A DNA stretch of 6,630 bases, taken from positions 1 to 6,630 of the forward strand of contig RGVD01000147.1 in NCBI GenBank assembly GCA_010027395.1. The letters are read 5' to 3'. Shown here one piece after another: positions 6,605 to 6,630 of the stretch (positions are counted from its first letter, which is position 1; every line of letters starts with the position of its first letter). This DNA is from Bacteroidota bacterium. Its GTDB lineage: Bacteria; Bacteroidota; Bacteroidia; UKL13-3. The translations under genes were made by a program, and so were the position numbers. Under the pieces are notes generated by a model. That model worked only from the letters and a program-made list of their open reading frames with translations, made no database searches and was not told where the DNA came from.

Positions 6605-6630
6605 AAAGAGAAAAGGCCGATTTATTGGCC
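6605..6630 (-). terminator. Possible terminator of the gene upstream of valS, cut by the window edge
   Basis: The minus strand begins GGCC-AATAAATC-GGCC and continues TTTTCTCTTT. A 4-bp G+C stem followed by a T-rich run resembles an intrinsic terminator of a leftward gene outside the window. If the stem continues as AAAA past the edge it would be much stronger. The cut prevents a firm call. Confidence 0.35.

Noticed and set aside
1..6630. tRNA or other structured RNA genes, CRISPR arrays, complete insertion sequences
   Set aside because: None seen: no tRNA-like cloverleaf sequence in the gaps, no regularly spaced repeats and no transposase or recombinase gene.

Overview
The window reads as a chromosomal segment of a Bacteroidota bacterium. 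The basis is A+T-rich DNA, starts without a clear Shine-Dalgarno sequence, matches to the Bacteroidota -7 promoter box (TAnnTTTG), an AAA/DUF4143-type ATPase whose C-terminal tail looks like the version common in that phylum, and intergenic hairpins of a kind I associate with it. I cannot name the genus. All four genes I support lie on the minus strand and are read from right to left.

From right to left the layout is as follows. Positions 3875-6571 hold a complete valS (valyl-tRNA synthetase), followed by a probable terminator at 3840-3871. After a 227-base gap comes a complete mnmE (2268-3647), the GTPase of wobble-uridine tRNA modification. After a 112-base A+T-rich gap with a candidate promoter comes an ATPase with an AAA_14-like N-terminus and a DUF4143-like C-terminus (962-2155). 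Fifty-odd bases further on is a small helix-turn-helix protein resembling phage or insertion-element DNA-binding proteins (349-909, apparent TTG start). Leftward transcription then meets a hairpin plus U-run terminator (215-241). Positions 1-348 hold no gene that I trust. They contain a purine-rich stretch, three strong consecutive hairpins and a 12-base palindrome, and look like a mosaic of intergenic repeats.

Two parts can be separated. valS and mnmE are conserved translation genes: ValS charges tRNA-Val, and MnmE with MnmG modifies U34 of several tRNAs. The ATPase and helix-turn-helix genes, immediately downstream of the mnmE 3' end, look accessory. The 3' end of mnmE is a known integration site for genomic islands (SGI1 in Salmonella uses the codons for the final Phe-Cys-Ile-Gly-Lys). 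The helix-turn-helix gene also ends in Cys-Ile-Gly-Asn, with 10 of 18 bases matching the mnmE end in the same orientation. This makes 349-2285 a speculative candidate for a small cargo segment between old attachment sites. No recombinase is present in the window, and the match could be chance.

I did not find a clearly novel system. The most worthwhile leads are the possible attachment-site duplication, the hairpin cluster and the pairing of the two accessory genes.
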